Below, in pieces: positions 18,457-26,797 of a stretch of DNA of 64,000 nucleotides. This stretch comes from Microvirga antarctica. GTDB lineage: Bacteria; Pseudomonadota; Alphaproteobacteria; Rhizobiales; Beijerinckiaceae. The translations under genes were made by a program, and so were the position numbers. Location of the stretch: positions 124,001 through 188,000 of the forward strand of contig NZ_JAGEMM010000007.1 in the NCBI RefSeq assembly GCF_017921815.1. Reading direction: 5' to 3'. Below the pieces are notes generated by a model. That model was not told where the DNA came from. It did not search any database and saw only the letters and a program-made list of their open reading frames with translations. Within the stretch, counting starts at the first letter, position 1. Every line of letters begins with the position of its first letter.

Positions 18457-19143
18457 GTGGGGGAAGAAACGTTGCAGGGCGAGAACATCACGATCGTGAT
18501 CGCGGACGATCATCCGCTCTTTCGCGGGGCCTTGCGGCAGGCCATCGGATCGATGATGCCCAAGGCGCGCGTTCTCGAGGCCAACGGGATGGACGATCTG
18601 CGCGTGACGCTAGGGCACGAGCGTGACGTGGACCTGATCCTCCTCGATCTGACGATGCCGGGCGTCCAGGGATTTTCCGGCCTTCTGACCCTGAGGGCTC
18701 AGTATCCCGAACTCCCCGTCATGATCGTGTCGGCCACCGAGGAGGCCACCGTCATCCGTCGTGCCATGGAATTCGGCGCCGCAGGCTTCATTCCGAAATC
18801 CATCGACATCGACAGCATCGGCGGCGCGATCGAGGCCGTGCTCGCAGGCGACACCTGGACTCCACCCGATGTCGACCTGAACGCCGCAGAGGACAAGGAA
18901 ACGGCCGATCTGGTGCGCAGGCTGGGTACCCTCACGCCGCAACAGGTCCGCGTCCTGACCATGCTGTCGGAGGGGCTGCTCAACAAGCAGATCGCCTATG
19001 AGTTGTCGGTATCCGAAGCGACCGTGAAGGCGCACGTCTCAGCCATTCTCGACAAGCTCGGCGTCGACAGCCGGACCCAGGCCGTGATCGCCGCCGCCAA
19101 GATCGGCGTCACCCAGCGCCCCTCGCCTGCCAGCGCCGACTAA
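18457..19143 (+). CDS. NarL/LuxR-type response regulator
   Basis: A 228-residue two-domain regulator. The receiver domain (about residues 11-130) has the acidic pocket IADDHP, the phosphoacceptor D64 in LLDLTMPG, the switch residue in IVSATEE and a conserved lysine in GFIPKS. The LuxR helix-turn-helix occupies about residues 150-215 (LTPQQVRVLTMLSEGLLNKQ, then VSEATVKAHVSAILDKLGV). The start is GTG at 18457 behind GGGAGG at 18447. No histidine kinase is adjacent, so its partner is elsewhere. Its stop overlaps the stop of the convergent hydrolase gene. Confidence 0.92.
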   Translation: MGEETLQGENITIVIADDHPLFRGALRQAIGSMMPKARVLEANGMDDLRVTLGHERDVDLILLDLTMPGVQGFSGLLTLRAQYPELPVMIVSATEEATVIRRAMEFGAAGFIPKSIDIDSIGGAIEAVLAGDTWTPPDVDLNAAEDKETADLVRRLGTLTPQQVRVLTMLSEGLLNKQIAYELSVSEATVKAHVSAILDKLGVDSRTQAVIAAAKIGVTQRPSPASAD

Positions 19144-20081
19144 AGCCCTTCCACGAACCGGTCGATCCGCGCGAGCGCTTGCTCCGACAAAGCGCTGTCG
19201 AACCGGATGAAGACGTGGCATCCGCCCGGCCAGATGGCCAGATCCGTCTTGTTGCCGAGCGAGGCCCAGCGGGCGGCCATAAACAGCGAATCGTCCAGAA
19301 GCAGGTCCCGTGTGCCAACCGAGAAGAGCGCTGGCGGCAGCCCCGCGAGATCCGCATAGAGAGGCGAGATGCCGGGATCGCGCCGGTCCCGGTCGGGACC
19401 GCAGAAATTGTCGGCGAAATAGCGCACGTCCCGGGTATTGAGGATCAGCTTCTCGCTGCCCCAGTTCGCAACGCTCGGCGTGAGGGCCAGATCATAACAA
19501 CCGGCAAACAGGTTCGCGCCGCGGAACGGAGTGAGGCCGTGCTTGTCGCGCAGCCGGAGGAGCGTGAGGGCGGCGAGATGCGCGCCAGCCGATTCGCCCC
19601 CGATGAACAAGCGTTCCGTTCCGAACCGCGACAGGGCCTCGCGCATGACCCAGAGCGCCGCCGCCTCGCAATCGTCGGGGGCTGCCGGAAAGGGATGCTC
19701 GGGCGCCAGCCGATACTCGACCGACACCACCGCAAGCCCGCAGCGATCCGCCAGCCGGTCGAGCCAGGGGTCCTGCTCGTAGGCCGTTCCCCATATCCAG
19801 CCGCCGCCATGAATGTGGAGATAGACACCCTTGGGCTGCTCAGGCGCGATGATCCTCAAAGGGATCGGCCCGCCGGGGCCATCGATCGCGACGACCCGGG
19901 CCCGCCCGCTGAGAGGCATGGCGGGAAAGGGACCGAGGCCCTGGCGCCGGCGCTCGCGGATCACGGCGGGTGGCACCGACCAGATTTCAGGGAGGCCCGA
20001 CAGGCGGGCGACAATATCGGCGTTCTGCGCGCGGATCTCGTCACTGACGGCGGAGGGGTCGAACAGGGAGGGGTCGATCAT
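19140..20081 (-). CDS. Alpha/beta hydrolase of the hormone-sensitive-lipase family
   Basis: A 313-residue esterase. The oxyanion-hole motif is HIHGGGWIWG, the nucleophile serine is in FIGGESAGAHLA, the acidic residue is expected in VGTRDLLLDD, and the catalytic histidine in PGGCHVFIRF. There is no signal peptide, so it is probably cytoplasmic. The stop overlaps that of the response regulator by four bases on the opposite strand. The natural ester is unknown. Confidence 0.9.
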   Translation of the reverse strand: MIDPSLFDPSAVSDEIRAQNADIVARLSGLPEIWSVPPAVIRERRRQGLGPFPAMPLSGRARVVAIDGPGGPIPLRIIAPEQPKGVYLHIHGGGWIWGTAYEQDPWLDRLADRCGLAVVSVEYRLAPEHPFPAAPDDCEAAALWVMREALSRFGTERLFIGGESAGAHLAALTLLRLRDKHGLTPFRGANLFAGCYDLALTPSVANWGSEKLILNTRDVRYFADNFCGPDRDRRDPGISPLYADLAGLPPALFSVGTRDLLLDDSLFMAARWASLGNKTDLAIWPGGCHVFIRFDSALSEQALARIDRFVEGL

Positions 20082-20175
20082 GCCAAACTCGAAGTGTTGC
20101 GTTCATCGCCGACCCTTGCGATGAAGCACACGCCACAGCCGAGGTCCAGCATGGCCGGCGCTACGAGGATGACCG

Positions 20176-20436
20176 ATGTCGAATATGAACCGCTTTCTCG
20201 GGGGCTCGCCCGGCTCCGTTCTGGCGAAACTGATCTTCCTGTCCCTGCTCGTCGGCGCGTTCATGGCCTTTCTCGGCATCACGCCCGTGGGCCTTGTCCA
20301 GGGCCTCTACCACTGGATCGCGTCCGTGCTTGATCTCAGCCTCGACACGATTCTGGAAGTGGGTCGCTGGATGCTCTACGGCGCGATCATCGTGATCCCG
20401 CTCTGGTTGCTGGCCCGCCTTTTCGGCCGACGCTGA
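20176..20436 (+). CDS. Small membrane protein, DUF6460-like
   Basis: An 86-residue protein with two membrane segments (LAKLIFLSLLVGAFMAFLGI and MLYGAIIVIPLWLLARLF) around an amphipathic stretch (GLYHWIASVLDLSLDTILEV). The whole sequence resembles the alphaproteobacterial DUF6460 family of unknown function. It is divergent from the hydrolase and nine bases upstream of the MATE gene on the same strand, so the two may be co-transcribed. Confidence 0.78.
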   Translation: MSNMNRFLGGSPGSVLAKLIFLSLLVGAFMAFLGITPVGLVQGLYHWIASVLDLSLDTILEVGRWMLYGAIIVIPLWLLARLFGRR

Positions 20437-20445
20437 ACCCCGGTC

Positions 20446-21783
20446 GTGGATACCGCTCTCGCCCCGAGGACGATCGAGGTCGGACACCGGCGCATGCTGT
20501 TGCTCGCGCTGCCGATGACCCTCTCGAACGTCACGACCCCCCTTCTCGGGATGGTCGACGCAACCGTCATCGGCCGCCTCGGCGAAGCGCATCTCCTGGG
20601 CGCTGTCGCCCTCGGCGCGGTGATCTTCGATTTCGTGTTCTGGAGCTTCGGTTCGCTCAGGCTGGCGACCGCGGGCCTTACCGCGCAGGCCACGGGTGCG
20701 CAGGATCCGCACGACGTCGAGCGCATTCTGGCTCGGGCGCTCGTCGTGGCGGCCGTCACCGGGGCTCTGCTTGTCATGCTGCAATGGCCGATCGCGGCCC
20801 TTGCGTTTCCGCTGGTCGGCGCGAGTCCGGCGGTGACCGAGGCCTTGTCGGTCTATTTCTTCATCCGCATCTGGTCGGCACCCTTCGCGCTCGCAAACTA
20901 CGCCATTCTCGGATCGACGCTCGGTCGCGGCCGGACCGATCTCGGGCTGCTGCTGCAGGTCGCCATCAACGTCGTCAACATCATCCTGACGGCCACCCTC
21001 GTCCTCGGGTTCGGCTATGGCGTCGCGGGCGCTGCCGTCGGTACAGCTTTGTCCGAAGTCGTTGGGGTAGCGTTGGGAATCGTGGTCATGCGGCGGCTGG
21101 GCTGCAATCCCTTTGCGGTCACGTGGGCGGACATCCGCAACCGCGCGGCGGTCATCCAGACCCTGGCCATGAACCGCGACATCATGATCCGCAATGTCGC
21201 GTTGATCGGGGCGTTTGCGGTCTTCAGCGCGCTCGGCGCCCGCACCGGCGACGTGACGCTGGCGGCCAATGCGGTGCTGTACAACATGTTTCTGATCGGC
21301 GGCTATTTTCTCGACGGCTTTGCCACGGCAGCCGAGACCCTGTGCGGACAATGCATTGGCGCGGCCGACAAGAGCGGGTTTTACCGCGCGGTGCGCCTGA
21401 GTCTTGTCTGGAGCCTCGGCTTCGGCGCTGGGGTGTTTCTTGTATTCCTGCTCAGTGGCGGCGCGTTTATCGACTTCGTTTCGACCAATCCCGACGTGCG
21501 ATCGCAGGCTCGTGACTACCTCGTCTATGCGGCCCTCACGCCCCTCGTCGGCGCGACGGCCTTTGCGTTCGACGGCATCTTTACGGGAGCGACATGGACG
21601 CAAGCCATGCGCAACCTCATGGTGGTGGCGCTTGCCTTCTACGCCATTGCTCTGTTCGCGTTGCGCGACACCGGCAACACCGGTCTGTGGATTGCGCTTC
21701 TGGTCTTTCTCGCAACACGCGGACTGGGTCAGGCATTTCTCTGGAAACGCCTGGCCAAAGCGACTTTTCGGCAGATGGCCTAG
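20446..21783 (+). CDS. MATE-family efflux transporter (DinF-like)
   Basis: A 445-residue inner-membrane protein with about twelve predicted helices in two six-helix halves. The start of the first half ([20 protein letters not shown]) and the segment [20 protein letters not shown] are typical of the DinF-like branch of MATE pumps, which exchange cationic compounds for protons or sodium. It starts with GTG at 20446. The stop overlaps the convergent pyrD stop by four bases. The substrate is unknown. Confidence 0.9.
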   Translation: MDTALAPRTIEVGHRRMLLLALPMTLSNVTTPLLGMVDATVIGRLGEAHLLGAVALGAVIFDFVFWSFGSLRLATAGLTAQATGAQDPHDVERILARALVVAAVTGALLVMLQWPIAALAFPLVGASPAVTEALSVYFFIRIWSAPFALANYAILGSTLGRGRTDLGLLLQVAINVVNIILTATLVLGFGYGVAGAAVGTALSEVVGVALGIVVMRRLGCNPFAVTWADIRNRAAVIQTLAMNRDIMIRNVALIGAFAVFSALGARTGDVTLAANAVLYNMFLIGGYFLDGFATAAETLCGQCIGAADKSGFYRAVRLSLVWSLGFGAGVFLVFLLSGGAFIDFVSTNPDVRSQARDYLVYAALTPLVGATAFAFDGIFTGATWTQAMRNLMVVALAFYAIALFALRDTGNTGLWIALLVFLATRGLGQAFLWKRLAKATFRQMA

Positions 21784-22865
21784 AAGCGGCCTTGGGCGAT
21801 AGCGGCCGCATCGCGACCGACGGCATCTGCCAGGCGAATGTCGTCGCGTGCGAGCGTGCGCACCAGACCCTGCTTGATCTCGCTGACGATGCCCGGCCCC
21901 TTGAAAATCATGGCCGAGTAGAGCTGCACGAGGCTGGCGCCCGCCCTGATCTTGGCCCAGGCCGCATCCGCGCCATCGACGCCGCCGACGCCGATCAACG
22001 GAATCCGGCGCTCGACCCTGAGATAGGTTTCGGCGAGAAGCTGCGTCGACGGGCGAAACAACGGCTTTCCCGACAAGCCGCCGGTCTCTTTGGCCAGGGC
22101 CTTGTCCTTGAGGCTGATGGGGCGATCGATGGTGGTGTTCGACACCGTCAGTCCGTCGACACCGCGCGCGAGCGCCGTCGCCACGATGGCGTCGAGCGCG
22201 TCCAGCGCAATATCCGGCGCAATCTTCAGCAGGATGGTGGTCTTGCGGCGTCCGCGATCGGCCTCGTCGCGAGCGGAAATGCAGCGTGCGAGAAGGTCGT
22301 CGAGAAACGCTTCGCCCTGAAGGTCCCGCAAACCGGGCGTGTTGGGCGACGAGACGTTGATCGTGATGAAATCCACCAGACCGGCTAGGGTCGTGATGCA
22401 GGCCACGTAATCGGCGATCCGGTCGTTGGAGTCCTTGTTGGCCCCGATGTTGATGCCGACAATTCCCGGGCGTCCCGCGCGAGCCGCCATCCGGCCTCTC
22501 GCGACCTCCAGACCCTCGCTGTTCAACCCGAACCGGTTGATCACCGCCTCGTCCTGGGGCAGCCGGAAAACGCGCGGGCGCGGATTGCCCGGCTGCGGCT
22601 TGGGCACGACGCCCCCAAGTTCGACAAACCCGAAGCCGAGACCGAGCAATTGATCCGGCACCTCGCATTGCTTGTCGAAGCCTGCCGCCAGGCCAACCGG
22701 ATTGGGGAAGTGGCGACCGAAAACGTCCGTCGCCAGCCGCCCGTCGTCGGCCGGCGGCGTCAGTGCCGGCGCCAGTCGCAAGCCTTGGATCGTCAGGTGA
22801 TGTGCGGTCTCCGGATCGAGCGCGTGCAGGACCCGTCTGGCGAGCGGAAACAGAGCGCCGATCAT
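21780..22865 (-). CDS. pyrD: Quinone-dependent dihydroorotate dehydrogenase
   Basis: A 361-residue class 2 enzyme that oxidises dihydroorotate to orotate in pyrimidine synthesis and passes electrons to ubiquinone at the inner membrane. The N-terminal helices ([19 protein letters not shown]) are the membrane/quinone extension that marks class 2. FMN-binding parts include [21 protein letters not shown] and [14 protein letters not shown], the last with the catalytic serine, and the C-terminal [13 protein letters not shown]. The ATG at 22865 overlaps the stop of the DUF952 gene, so the two are coupled. Confidence 0.96.
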   Translation of the reverse strand: MIGALFPLARRVLHALDPETAHHLTIQGLRLAPALTPPADDGRLATDVFGRHFPNPVGLAAGFDKQCEVPDQLLGLGFGFVELGGVVPKPQPGNPRPRVFRLPQDEAVINRFGLNSEGLEVARGRMAARAGRPGIVGINIGANKDSNDRIADYVACITTLAGLVDFITINVSSPNTPGLRDLQGEAFLDDLLARCISARDEADRGRRKTTILLKIAPDIALDALDAIVATALARGVDGLTVSNTTIDRPISLKDKALAKETGGLSGKPLFRPSTQLLAETYLRVERRIPLIGVGGVDGADAAWAKIRAGASLVQLYSAMIFKGPGIVSEIKQGLVRTLARDDIRLADAVGRDAAAIAQGRF

Positions 22866-23206
22866 GATTGCAATTCCGGAAAGACGTGACGGCCATCGGG
22901 GCCGATGGGAAGCGGTTTGGTCCACAGCACGGCCGAGAGCGGCAGCGGGCCAAAAAGATGCGGAAACAGATCCCCACCGCGCGAAGGTTCGAAGATGAGC
23001 CCGTCGCCAAGTCGGTCTGCGTCGATTGCTATCAACAGGAGATCTTGTTGACCGGCAAAGTGTCGGAGAGCTGTTTCGTGCACTTGCGACGCTGTGGAAA
23101 AGTGGAGGTACCCATCCTGGATATCAACCGGGGCACCGTTGAACTGTCCGGACGATTCCGCCTTTTCCCACAGGCTCTCAATACAGATTTTATAAATGAT
23201 CTTCAT
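22862..23206 (-). CDS. DUF952 family protein
   Basis: A 114-residue protein matching DUF952: MKIIYKI at the start, [20 protein letters not shown] in the middle and [12 protein letters not shown] near the end. The fold is reported to resemble ADP-ribosyl transferase-like proteins, but no activity is known to me. The pairing with pyrD, here with a four-base overlap (ATGA), is common in Rhizobiales. The ATG at 23206 is chosen because the family begins there. Confidence 0.88.
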   Translation of the reverse strand: MKIIYKICIESLWEKAESSGQFNGAPVDIQDGYLHFSTASQVHETALRHFAGQQDLLLIAIDADRLGDGLIFEPSRGGDLFPHLFGPLPLSAVLWTKPLPIGPDGRHVFPELQS

Positions 23207-23280
23207 ACTATTCCGAGTAGCGATCCGAAGCATAGGGAGCAACCGCAAGATTAGGCACGTGTGGATATCCTTTTTTCATA

Positions 23281-23342
23281 TTGCGCAAGCCACAGAACAA
23301 CCTTAATTCCTACAGATAGGTTCGGGTTCAGGAAATTCGAAC
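23281..23342 (+). promoter_or_regulatory. Promoter and possible operator of the S24 regulator gene
   Basis: TTGCGC (23281-23286) and TAATTC (23304-23309) are separated by 17 bp. Just downstream is the inverted repeat GTTCG-N13-CGAAC (23320-23342) with a nested GTTC-N9-GAAC. Its place over the start of transcription suggests autorepression by the S24-type regulator that follows. The spacing does not fit the alphaproteobacterial LexA box (GTTC-N7-GTTC). Confidence 0.4.
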
Positions 23343-23364
23343 AACTGAGCTAAGGTTTACCATC

Positions 23365-23997
23365 ATGTTGTCTCATGACCGCGTTTGGGCCGCCGTCGAT
23401 GCCCTCGCCGCCCGCCACGGGATGACCGCGTCGGGATTGGCACGCAAGGCCGGTCTCGATGCGACCAGCTTCAACAAATCCAAGCGCACCAGTCCCGAAG
23501 GGCGCGACCGGTGGCCGTCGACCGAGTCCATCGCGAAGATCCTGCGCGCGACCGGTGCGACCCTAGAGGATTTCCTGCGTCTCGTGGAACCGACCGGATC
23601 GCTGCGCCGCTCGATGATTCCCCTGATCGGCATGACCCAGGCCGGAGCGGGGAAATTCTTCACCGACGAAGGCCTGCCGACCAATGTTCCCGGCTGGGAC
23701 GAAATCGACTTTCCCGATTTCGGCCAGGAGAAAGTCTTCGCGCTCGAAGTCACCGGCGATTCCATGCAGCCTCTGTACCGCGACGGCGATGTGCTCATCA
23801 TCTCGCCCACCGCAAGTATCCGCAAAGGCGACAGGGTCGTCGTGCGGACCTCCAGCGGTGAGGTTCTGGCCAAGGAGTTGCGCCGGCGTTCGGCGAAAAG
23901 CCTGGAACTCGTGTCACTCAACAAGGAGCACGAGGACCGTACGATTCCGAGCGAAGAGGTTGCCTGGGTGGCCCGCATCATGTGGGCACGCCAATAA
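23365..23997 (+). CDS. XRE-type repressor with S24 (LexA-like) peptidase domain
   Basis: A 210-residue regulator. Residues 5-75 form a helix-turn-helix (MTASGLARKAGLDATSFNKS). A linker contains an Ala-Gly pair in MTQAGAGKFF that fits a self-cleavage site. The C-terminal S24 domain has the nucleophile serine in VTGDSMQPLYRDGDV and the general-base lysine expected in VLAKELRRR. So it could cleave itself when stimulated by RecA filaments, like LexA or phage CI, although this branch has not been shown to do so as far as I know. It is not LexA itself by its N-terminal domain. The stop is 54 bases from the convergent lysK stop. Confidence 0.9.
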   Translation: MLSHDRVWAAVDALAARHGMTASGLARKAGLDATSFNKSKRTSPEGRDRWPSTESIAKILRATGATLEDFLRLVEPTGSLRRSMIPLIGMTQAGAGKFFTDEGLPTNVPGWDEIDFPDFGQEKVFALEVTGDSMQPLYRDGDVLIISPTASIRKGDRVVVRTSSGEVLAKELRRRSAKSLELVSLNKEHEDRTIPSEEVAWVARIMWARQ

Positions 23998-24051
23998 TCG
24001 CGCGGCGCCATCCCGTCGTCCGGGCGCTCAGGAACAACAATTTCCGTAACG

Positions 24052-25785
24052 TCAGGCCGCACGCCCCGTCTCTCGCTCCTTGAGAAACACCGCGTGGTCG
24101 CTCACCAATTCGCCGGCGAGCGCCTTGCGGATCAGCGCGCGTGTCTCCGCCACTCCATAGAGCGCCACAAACGATCCGAAGCGCGGGCCGCGTGGCTCGC
24201 CGAGCAAGACCTGATAGATCGCGTTGAACCACTCGATGGACACGCCGGGACGTTCGGGCGTTGCCGACTTCGCCTTGAAATCCTGATAGCGCGGGATGGC
24301 GCGACCGATATTGTAGATCTCTTCCTGGATGGCTTCGGCGGTCGGCGTCTTGTCGCCGGACTCGAAGGGTGCGAGCGCATCCGACAAGGCCTGCAAGGCC
24401 CCGCTCTCCACCTCATCCGGCAGACGATAGGACTTCTGAGGTTTCACGAAATCCTCGAAGTAACGCACTGCCCCGCGCACCAGCAAATCGAGGCGGGGGT
24501 GGTTTTCCGGCGATACGCCAGGCGCGTAACGGCGGAGAAAACCCCAGAGAACAGCCGGGTCGTCGGAATTGGCGACAGCCACGAGGTTCAGCAGCATCGA
24601 GAACGAGACCGTCGTGCCAGTCTGCGTTCCGCCACTGGCCGCGATCAGCTCCGGAGTTGGCGGCTCGCCTGCATGAAGATGCCAGACCGGATTCATCAGG
24701 CGCGCCTTGGCATCCTGCGCCTGATACTTTTCAAGGAACGTCAAGTAATCGTCGACCTGTCGCGGGATGACATCGAAGAAGAGACGCTTGGCCTCGCGGG
24801 GCTTGTTGTACATGAAGAGGCTGAGGCTGTCGGGCGTGCCATAGGACAGCCACTCGTCGATCGTCAGGCCGTTGCCCTTGGACTTGGAGATCTTCTGCCC
24901 CTTCTCGTCGAGGAACAGTTCGTAATTGAACCCTTCGGGCGGAAGACCGCCCAGCGCCCTGGCGATCTCGCCCGACAGCTTCACGCTGTCGATGAGATCC
25001 TTGCCGGCCATTTCGTAATCAACGCCCAGCGCAACCCAGCGCATGGCCCAGTCGGGCTTCCACTGGAGCTTCGCGTGGCCGCCCGTCACCGGGGTTTCGA
25101 ACCGTTCGCCGGTCTCCGGGTCGCGCCAGACGATCGTGCCGGCATCCACATTGCGCTCGTCAATGGGCACCTGCATGACGATGCCGGTTTTCGGATGCAC
25201 CGGCAGGAATGGCGAATAGGATTGCTGGCGCTCCGCGCGCAGCGACGGCAGCATGATCGCCATCACGGCGTCGTAGCGTTCCAGCACCGTCATCAGCGTC
25301 GTATCGAACCGACCCGATTTGTAGCAGTCGGTGGCCGACAGAAACTCATAATCGAAGCCGAACGCATCGAGGAATTCCCGCAGGCGGGCGTTGTTGTGAT
25401 GGGCAAAGCTCTCGAACTTGCCGAACGGGTCGGGGACCTGGGTCAGCGGCAGCCCGAGCGAGGCGGCAAGCAGCTCCCGGTTGGGCAGATTGTCCGGGAC
25501 CTTGCGCAGACCGTCCATGTCGTCCGAAAACGCGATGAGACGCGTGGGGATCGAATCCCCGGTCAGAACCCGGAAGGCGTGGCGGACCATGCTGGTGCGC
25601 GACACCTCGCCGAACGTCCCGATATGCGGCAGGCCCGAGGGACCGTAGCCCGTCTCGAACAACGCCTCTGTCTTGCCGGTCCGTTTCAGCCGCTCGACGA
25701 GCTTGCGCGCCTCCTCGAAGGGCCAGGCTGTGGCCGTCTGGGCGGCATCGATAAGGGCTTGATCAAAGGGAGTTGAGTGCGACAT
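24052..25785 (-). CDS. lysK: Class I lysyl-tRNA synthetase
   Basis: A 577-residue class I lysine-tRNA ligase, the form found in archaea, spirochaetes and most alphaproteobacteria in place of the class II LysS. The HIGH motif is [13 protein letters not shown] near residue 47, and the KMSKS motif appears as KISKSKGNG near residue 295. The C-terminal alpha-helical cage that recognises the anticodon follows. The ATG at 25785 is used because the protein N-terminus [16 protein letters not shown] is typical; upstream codons to 25815 are not. It charges tRNA-Lys in the cytoplasm and is probably the only such enzyme of the cell. Confidence 0.95.
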   Translation of the reverse strand: MSHSTPFDQALIDAAQTATAWPFEEARKLVERLKRTGKTEALFETGYGPSGLPHIGTFGEVSRTSMVRHAFRVLTGDSIPTRLIAFSDDMDGLRKVPDNLPNRELLAASLGLPLTQVPDPFGKFESFAHHNNARLREFLDAFGFDYEFLSATDCYKSGRFDTTLMTVLERYDAVMAIMLPSLRAERQQSYSPFLPVHPKTGIVMQVPIDERNVDAGTIVWRDPETGERFETPVTGGHAKLQWKPDWAMRWVALGVDYEMAGKDLIDSVKLSGEIARALGGLPPEGFNYELFLDEKGQKISKSKGNGLTIDEWLSYGTPDSLSLFMYNKPREAKRLFFDVIPRQVDDYLTFLEKYQAQDAKARLMNPVWHLHAGEPPTPELIAASGGTQTGTTVSFSMLLNLVAVANSDDPAVLWGFLRRYAPGVSPENHPRLDLLVRGAVRYFEDFVKPQKSYRLPDEVESGALQALSDALAPFESGDKTPTAEAIQEEIYNIGRAIPRYQDFKAKSATPERPGVSIEWFNAIYQVLLGEPRGPRFGSFVALYGVAETRALIRKALAGELVSDHAVFLKERETGRAA

Positions 25786-25845
25786 CGGACCGGTGCTGTT
25801 GGAAACGCGGCACACTAGGGAGCGCGCCAGTCCCGGTCAATGCGG

Positions 25846-26697
25846 CTAGAAGGGGCTCACCGGGAAGAACCGCAGATAGAGTTCCGCGTATTTGCCTTCC
25901 TTCCAGAGCTGCTGCAGCGCGTAATCGAAGGCCCGGCGCAGGGTGTCGTCATCCTTGCGGACGATGAAACCGATGCCTTCGCCGAAAAATCGGCTCTCCA
26001 GATACGCCCCGCCAGAAAAGGCGCAGCAACCTGCCGAAGCCTCCCCGCCGAGCCAGAGGGACAATCCGAGGCCGTCCGCGAAGACGAAGTCCACTTCGCC
26101 GCCTTTGAGGGCGCTTTGGGCGCTGCCGAGATCCGGCAAGGCCTTCAGTGTCGCTCCGCTGGCGAACGCCTTCGCATAGGCTTCCTGTGCCGTTCCGGCC
26201 ACCACCGCGATGGTCCTGCCGCGAAAATCCTCGGCCGGCGATGCCGTGTGCTGATGATCGACGCGGGTGGCAAAGCGGGCCGGAATCTTGAAATACGGGC
26301 CCGTTACGGCAAACCGGTCGCGCAAGGCAACCGTAATCGGAATAGCCGCCGCCACGACGTCCCCTTGCCGGTCGGCCAGCGCATCGAGCAGCATGTCGAA
26401 GCGCCGGACCTGGATCGTACACGTAATCGCCAGCCGCTCGCAGGCCGCACGGGCAAGCTCGACCGAGAAACCCGTCGGGCTGCCGTCCGGGCCGGAAAAA
26501 TGAAGCGGCGGAAAATCGTCATCGACCAGGAAACGGATGGTGCGAAGGCCGGTGAGGTCCGGCTTTTCAAGCTGGACCCGCGGATCCCAGAAATTCGGGA
26601 TCGCCACCTGGGCGAAGGCTGGCGCGGCGGAAGCCAGAACCGCTGGCAGCAGCATCGCAAGCAAGACCGCGCGGGCTGCCTTGCATGTCCTTCTCAT
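25846..26697 (-). CDS. Orphan periplasmic solute-binding protein, family 3
   Basis: A 283-residue protein with a signal peptide (ARAVLLAMLLPAVLASAAPAFA) and the SBP_bac_3 fold: RTIRFLVDDDFPPLHF, DGSPTGFSVELARAACERL and the hinge-proximal DFRGRTIAVVAGTAQEA. Proteins of this family bind amino acids or similar small polar compounds for ABC import, or act as sensory domains. No permease or ATPase gene is next to it, so its partners are elsewhere or it has another role. The ATG at 26697 gives a proper signal peptide. It is divergent from the glycosyltransferase gene. Confidence 0.85.
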   Translation of the reverse strand: MRRTCKAARAVLLAMLLPAVLASAAPAFAQVAIPNFWDPRVQLEKPDLTGLRTIRFLVDDDFPPLHFSGPDGSPTGFSVELARAACERLAITCTIQVRRFDMLLDALADRQGDVVAAAIPITVALRDRFAVTGPYFKIPARFATRVDHQHTASPAEDFRGRTIAVVAGTAQEAYAKAFASGATLKALPDLGSAQSALKGGEVDFVFADGLGLSLWLGGEASAGCCAFSGGAYLESRFFGEGIGFIVRKDDDTLRRAFDYALQQLWKEGKYAELYLRFFPVSPF

Positions 26698-26797
26698 TTG
26701 CAATAAGATAACATTCGCTCTTCTGGACAACCCACACCCTCTTGTCACCCGCCAGAGATCCGTGCCTCAGAGATCCGTACGTCGGCCGTCACCAGCC

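Noticed and set aside
20161..23010. 949-codon frame on the minus strand
   Set aside because: It runs antisense to the MATE gene and out of frame through pyrD and DUF952, whose families are certain; composition is Arg/Gly/Asp-rich, as in GC-rich shadow frames.
24094..25776. 560-codon plus-strand frame opposite lysK
   Set aside because: Antisense shadow of a certain tRNA synthetase gene; no recognisable domain.
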